Origin: Strongylocentrotus purpuratus
Taxonomy: Eukaryota; Echinodermata; Echinoidea; Camarodonta; Strongylocentrotidae
Assembly (NCBI RefSeq): GCF_000002235.5
Contig: NW_022145599.1
Span: forward strand, 24,884,879 to 24,948,878
DNA: 64,000 nucleotides
Reading direction: 5' to 3'
Of this stretch, positions 61,018 to 64,000 are shown piece after piece; the stretch's first letter is position 1, and every line of letters begins with the position of its first letter. The notes below the pieces were generated by a model. That model saw only the letters and a program-made list of their open reading frames with translations, searched no databases and was not told where the DNA came from. A program made the translations under genes and the position numbers.

Positions 61018-62414
61018 ATGACGTCATCGGAGGGGAAAGTTCCAGCCTTGGTGAGCACGGAGTGGTTGGCTGAAGCTCTGAGGACGCAGAAGACCCCGGA
61101 TGGAAGACCGCTTCGAGTCCTTGATGCGACGTACCGACCCGGTCCTGCGAGCGCAGGCCGGGACGCCCACGACAAGCAACACATTCCAGGCAGTCTCCAC
61201 ATCGACCTCGACCAGCTCCGCGACAAGGACACCACCTACTACTACACCATGCCTACCCCGGAGTTCTTCGCCGAGTTCGTCGGGAAGACCCTCGGGATCG
61301 ACAAGGACACACACGTGGTCATTTACGAGAACGAACTGTTCTACAAGATCATGTCGGCGCCTCGGATCTGGTGGATGTTCCGCTATTTCGATCACGGTGT
61401 CGTGTCGGTGCTCGACGGCGGGCTCCAGCAGTGGATAGCCGAGAACCGAGCGGTGACCGATGAAGCGACGCCGTCACCTAAGCCGGCGACTTTTAAGGTG
61501 ACGAAGACGCGAGCTGAGATCTTTAAGAACTACGATGACGTCTTGCAGAACGTGAAGGAACCCAGTTTCCAGTTGATGGACAGTCGTCCCGTGGACTGGT
61601 ATGATGGATCAATGCCTTCCGCTTATCCAGGTAATGTCATTATGCCCCCCCCTCTCTTTCTTAGTCCCATTCTCCCTTCCATCCGTGACCTTCTTCCCTT
61701 ATCATATTATAATATAGCAGCAGCCTTCCTTTCTGTAATATATCTTTATCTCATTAGCTCAACATTTTTGTCATTACATAATTGTGGAAAATTAACAGGA
61801 GCAAAACTTGTAGATGGTAGTCGTTATATGCCGATCTACATACGGCTATATAGGGTTCTTTAATGCAGGTTTCAATGAGAATCAATGTATTTATGTCTAA
61901 TTAATAATTTCAAGAAGAAAAATTCCCATCCGAAGACAATTTTGATAGCCACGTGCATCTTCATTTGAATCGTGCGAACGTTAGAGTGACGTATTGCATA
62001 ACCTGACAATGATTTCTGTAGGTAGTAGGCTAATGAAATAGTTCTTGAGCTGATTTCTCGAAAATGTTTGCGACCGTGTTAATCAAGGTTTCATTTTACT
62101 TTATTTACCCAGGTTTAAAATTAGGCATCATGAAGATGGCACTGAACATCCCCTTCCCCAACGTCCTCCTCGAAGACTCCACCAAGTTCAAGTCAGCCGA
62201 TGACCTCAGGGCCCTCTTCCAGTCAAATGGCATTGACCTATCACGACCTTTGACCTCGACCTGCTTCGTCGGGGTCACCGCCTGCATCCTGGCCCTAGGG
62301 GCCTTCGTGGTCGGGAAGGAAGACGTGGCGGTGTTCGACGGGTCGTGGGACGAATATTCCCAGAGGGGTCCCGAGGATTCCATGACAATTTATGAGGAAA
62401 AAGTCAAACCTTGA
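61018..62414 (+). CDS. Double-rhodanese sulfurtransferase, gene B (304 aa, two exons), divergent active-site loop
   Basis: Exons 61018-61630 and 62113-62414; intron 482 bp, CCAG/GTAATG to TACCCAG/GTTT, phase 1 at the same place as in gene A. The start context ACACCATGA is good. Seen: N-terminal domain with TEWLAEALR, DKQHIPGSLHIDLDQLRD, TPEFFAEFVGK, VVIYENELFYK, SAPRIWWMFRYFD and SVLDGGLQQW; linker; C-terminal domain with LMDSRPVDWYDG and Cys255 in the loop C-F-V-G-V-T260, then ACILALGAF and DGSWDEYSQRGPED. Unlike gene A the HIPG-type turn before NIPF reads IMKMAL, and the second substrate Arg of MPST (GRF/R) is replaced. The first coding exon is clearly GC-richer than its surroundings and than gene A. 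It may still be a sulfurtransferase with other specificity, or a reduced-activity paralog; activity is not decided by sequence. Confidence 0.9.
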
Positions 62415-62524
62415 AGTATCCCTGATATACCGTCATCCTAGGCAAGCGTCGCTTATGATGGCGCTCTCCTGCACTTTCCCACAGATAGTTTGGATACTAC
62501 TTTAAATTCATAATACTATAATGA

Positions 62525-62800
62525 TAATATTCCGCTTTTATATAGCGCCCAATACATCGATACAACGATGTGACTATATAAGCGCTTTACAGATATAATA
62601 TATTACCCCGGTCATCGGATTCAGGTTTACCCGCACACAATGTATGCACATTTCCCCTCGCTGGGGAGCATACCTGGGTGAAGAGTAGCTAGTTGCAGGT
62701 AAATATCTTGCCAAAGGATAATAGTGTCGTGTCGGGATTCGAACCCTCGACCTTCGTATCTCCAGTTAAGCGCCTTAAACCACTCGACCACGACACTATA
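62525..62800 (-). mobile_element. tRNA-derived SINE (minus strand)
   Basis: Inverted GTGTCGTGGTCGAGTGGTTT (A-box region) and GAGGGTTCGAATCCCGAC (B box), a TTTGGCAAGATATTTACC phrase and a tail with AAGCGCTTATATAGTC / ATAGCGCCCAATAC. Confidence 0.85.
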
Positions 62801-63640
62801 GAAATAGAAACATCAAGTTTTTCATATTATGTAAATCGCATTTTGACATGAATTTATCATTGTTTGCATTTTGTATTATACCTTACGTGTTATACATGTT
62901 CTTTCTTATTCAGTTATTGTGTTTTTAAACATGCAGAAATCAAATCGAATAAAAAAAAATATTCCATCATGTCCATAAGCAGATAGGCAGTGATATAAGA
63001 TTTTTATTTGATCTTGATGTAAACGATAATCATTCAGTTTGACTTGAATCAGTCTTTAACATTAACGTTCGAGCACAAATTTTGTCGGGGAGCCGGGGGG
63101 GGGGGGGGGGTGAGGATAAAATTTCCTGCCGTAATAATATACCGTGCGAGCTAGCTAGCAAAACAAAAGGAAAGAAGATAGTTCCTTTTCGTGAGCATGC
63201 GAAATTGTAGGACAAATTTAATTAAATTAAATTGAATTGATTCGGTTTATTGCAATAAAAGAACATGCAGCTGGACAGCTGTAATTGCTCAATTTACAAA
63301 GTCAATGTACAGCACAATAAAATATGGTCAAAATATGAATGACTAAAACCTACAACCATTAATCATGTATAATGAAACAATAAATCTCTCAAATATTACA
63401 TCAAAATCGAAATATATTACAAATATTAAAAACTTTAAAAACTTCTGTGTCATCAAATGTTACAAAGAAAGGAGAGAGAGAGACGGAACTAAAAATAGGA
63501 AGAGAAGGAAGGAGAAAAAAAGAAAATTTGATCAGAGAATATACGAAAGATTGGAGGAGAGGGATAGAGAATTAGGACAGAGTTGAAATTGAAAATTAGA
63601 AAGAAAGGAGAATGGTACCAGAAGCGAACAAATGTCACAG
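62801..63640. other. Intergenic, no gene
   Basis: AATAAA at about 62,949 could serve gene B. It has a poly-G run at 63,096-63,111 and a purine-rich stretch at 63,465-63,600. The open frame at 63365-63586 is Lys/Arg low-complexity and not supported. Confidence 0.5.
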
Positions 63641-63647
63641 AGTCCCT

Positions 63648-63830
63648 TGCCCCCCCCCCCCCCCCCCCATCAGCTTTTTTGAGGACACGGGCCACCGCCG
63701 AAGTGACAAGCTAGGCCAGCGTTGCCGATTCTCATCCCCAAAATCCCCACATTAAAAAAAAAAAAAAAAAAAAAAAAAGGAAAAAAAAAAAAAAAAAAAA
63801 AAAAAAAAGAAAGAAAGAAAAAAGAACGCA
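63648..63830. repeat. Poly-C run and long poly-A runs
   Basis: Poly-C at 63650-63668, and poly-A tracts at 63753-63778 and 63781-63808 with AAAG repeats after. Confidence 0.95.
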
Positions 63831-63904
63831 CGCTGGAGAGAAACCCTTTCAAGTGCAAATATTGTGAGAAGATATTCAACTCATCTGGTAACTTAACCAA
63901 ACAC
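63829..63904 (+). pseudogene. Decayed C2H2 zinc-finger fragment
   Basis: The linker HAGEKPF (63829-63849) is followed, after one extra base at 63850, by KCKYCEKIFNSSGNLTKH in another frame. C-x2-C-x12-H is present, but the second His is replaced by Leu (HMITL). Frameshift plus lost ligand mean it is not a working finger. It directly follows poly-A runs. Confidence 0.7.
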
Positions 63905-64000
63905 ATGATAACTCTGGATATAACTGTGTATTTAACTGTTACTTGATTTAAAAAGACGTTATCATGCACTGCTTTTTATGGTCTCCATTGTGTTAATAGA

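Noticed and set aside
63365..63586. 73-codon Lys/Arg-rich frame
   Set aside because: Purine-rich low-complexity sequence with no domain or splice context.

Overview
The window looks like deuterostome animal DNA, most likely an echinoderm of sea-urchin type. This is an inference from AT-rich sequence, abundant poly-C, CT and GT tracts, tRNA-derived SINEs, many short terminal-inverted-repeat (TIR) elements and split genes with GT-AG introns. No rRNA, functional tRNA, operon or CRISPR is visible.

Layout. (1) 11-48,491, minus strand: twelve exons of tepsin (ENTHD2), the accessory subunit of the AP-4 adaptor coat. All exon phases join correctly to give 458 codons; the C-terminal exon(s) lie off the left edge. 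Intron 10 (967-35,099) is about 34 kb. (2) Inside that intron, on the plus strand, sit three tandem paralogous blocks (about 2.3-9.15, 9.15-21.9 and 24.4-34.1 kb). Each has one gene for a 332-344 aa type I membrane protein with two Ig-like domains, a conserved promoter and a 5' leader exon. The copies have been remodelled: two different TTAA transposons sit at the same TTAA of intron 1 in copies 2 and 3, copy 2 has a triplicated splice acceptor, a lost TATA box and a dead terminal exon, and copies 1 and 3 have a terminal intron reduced to 40 nt. (3) 48.5-51.7 kb: divergent intergenic region with nested TIR elements. (4) 51,725-53,412 and 61,018-62,414, plus strand: two tandem two-exon genes for double-rhodanese sulfurtransferases of the 3-mercaptopyruvate sulfurtransferase type. 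They share an intron of the same phase and position; the second has an unusual active-site loop. (5) 62.4-64 kb: a SINE, simple repeats and a broken C2H2 zinc-finger fragment.

Repeats explain most of the rest: a 46-bp satellite at two sites in opposite orientation, a 107-bp minisatellite with a 555-bp higher-order period, a GT-rich minisatellite, a 566-bp tandem duplication, a repeat array full of nuclear-receptor DR1-like sites, hAT-like and TTAA-type TIR elements, foldback hairpins and truncated LINE 3' ends.

The most interesting system is the nested Ig-receptor cluster. Its cell-surface design and fast copy-specific change would fit a recognition or immune role, but that is inference: the family is not one I can name from sequence.
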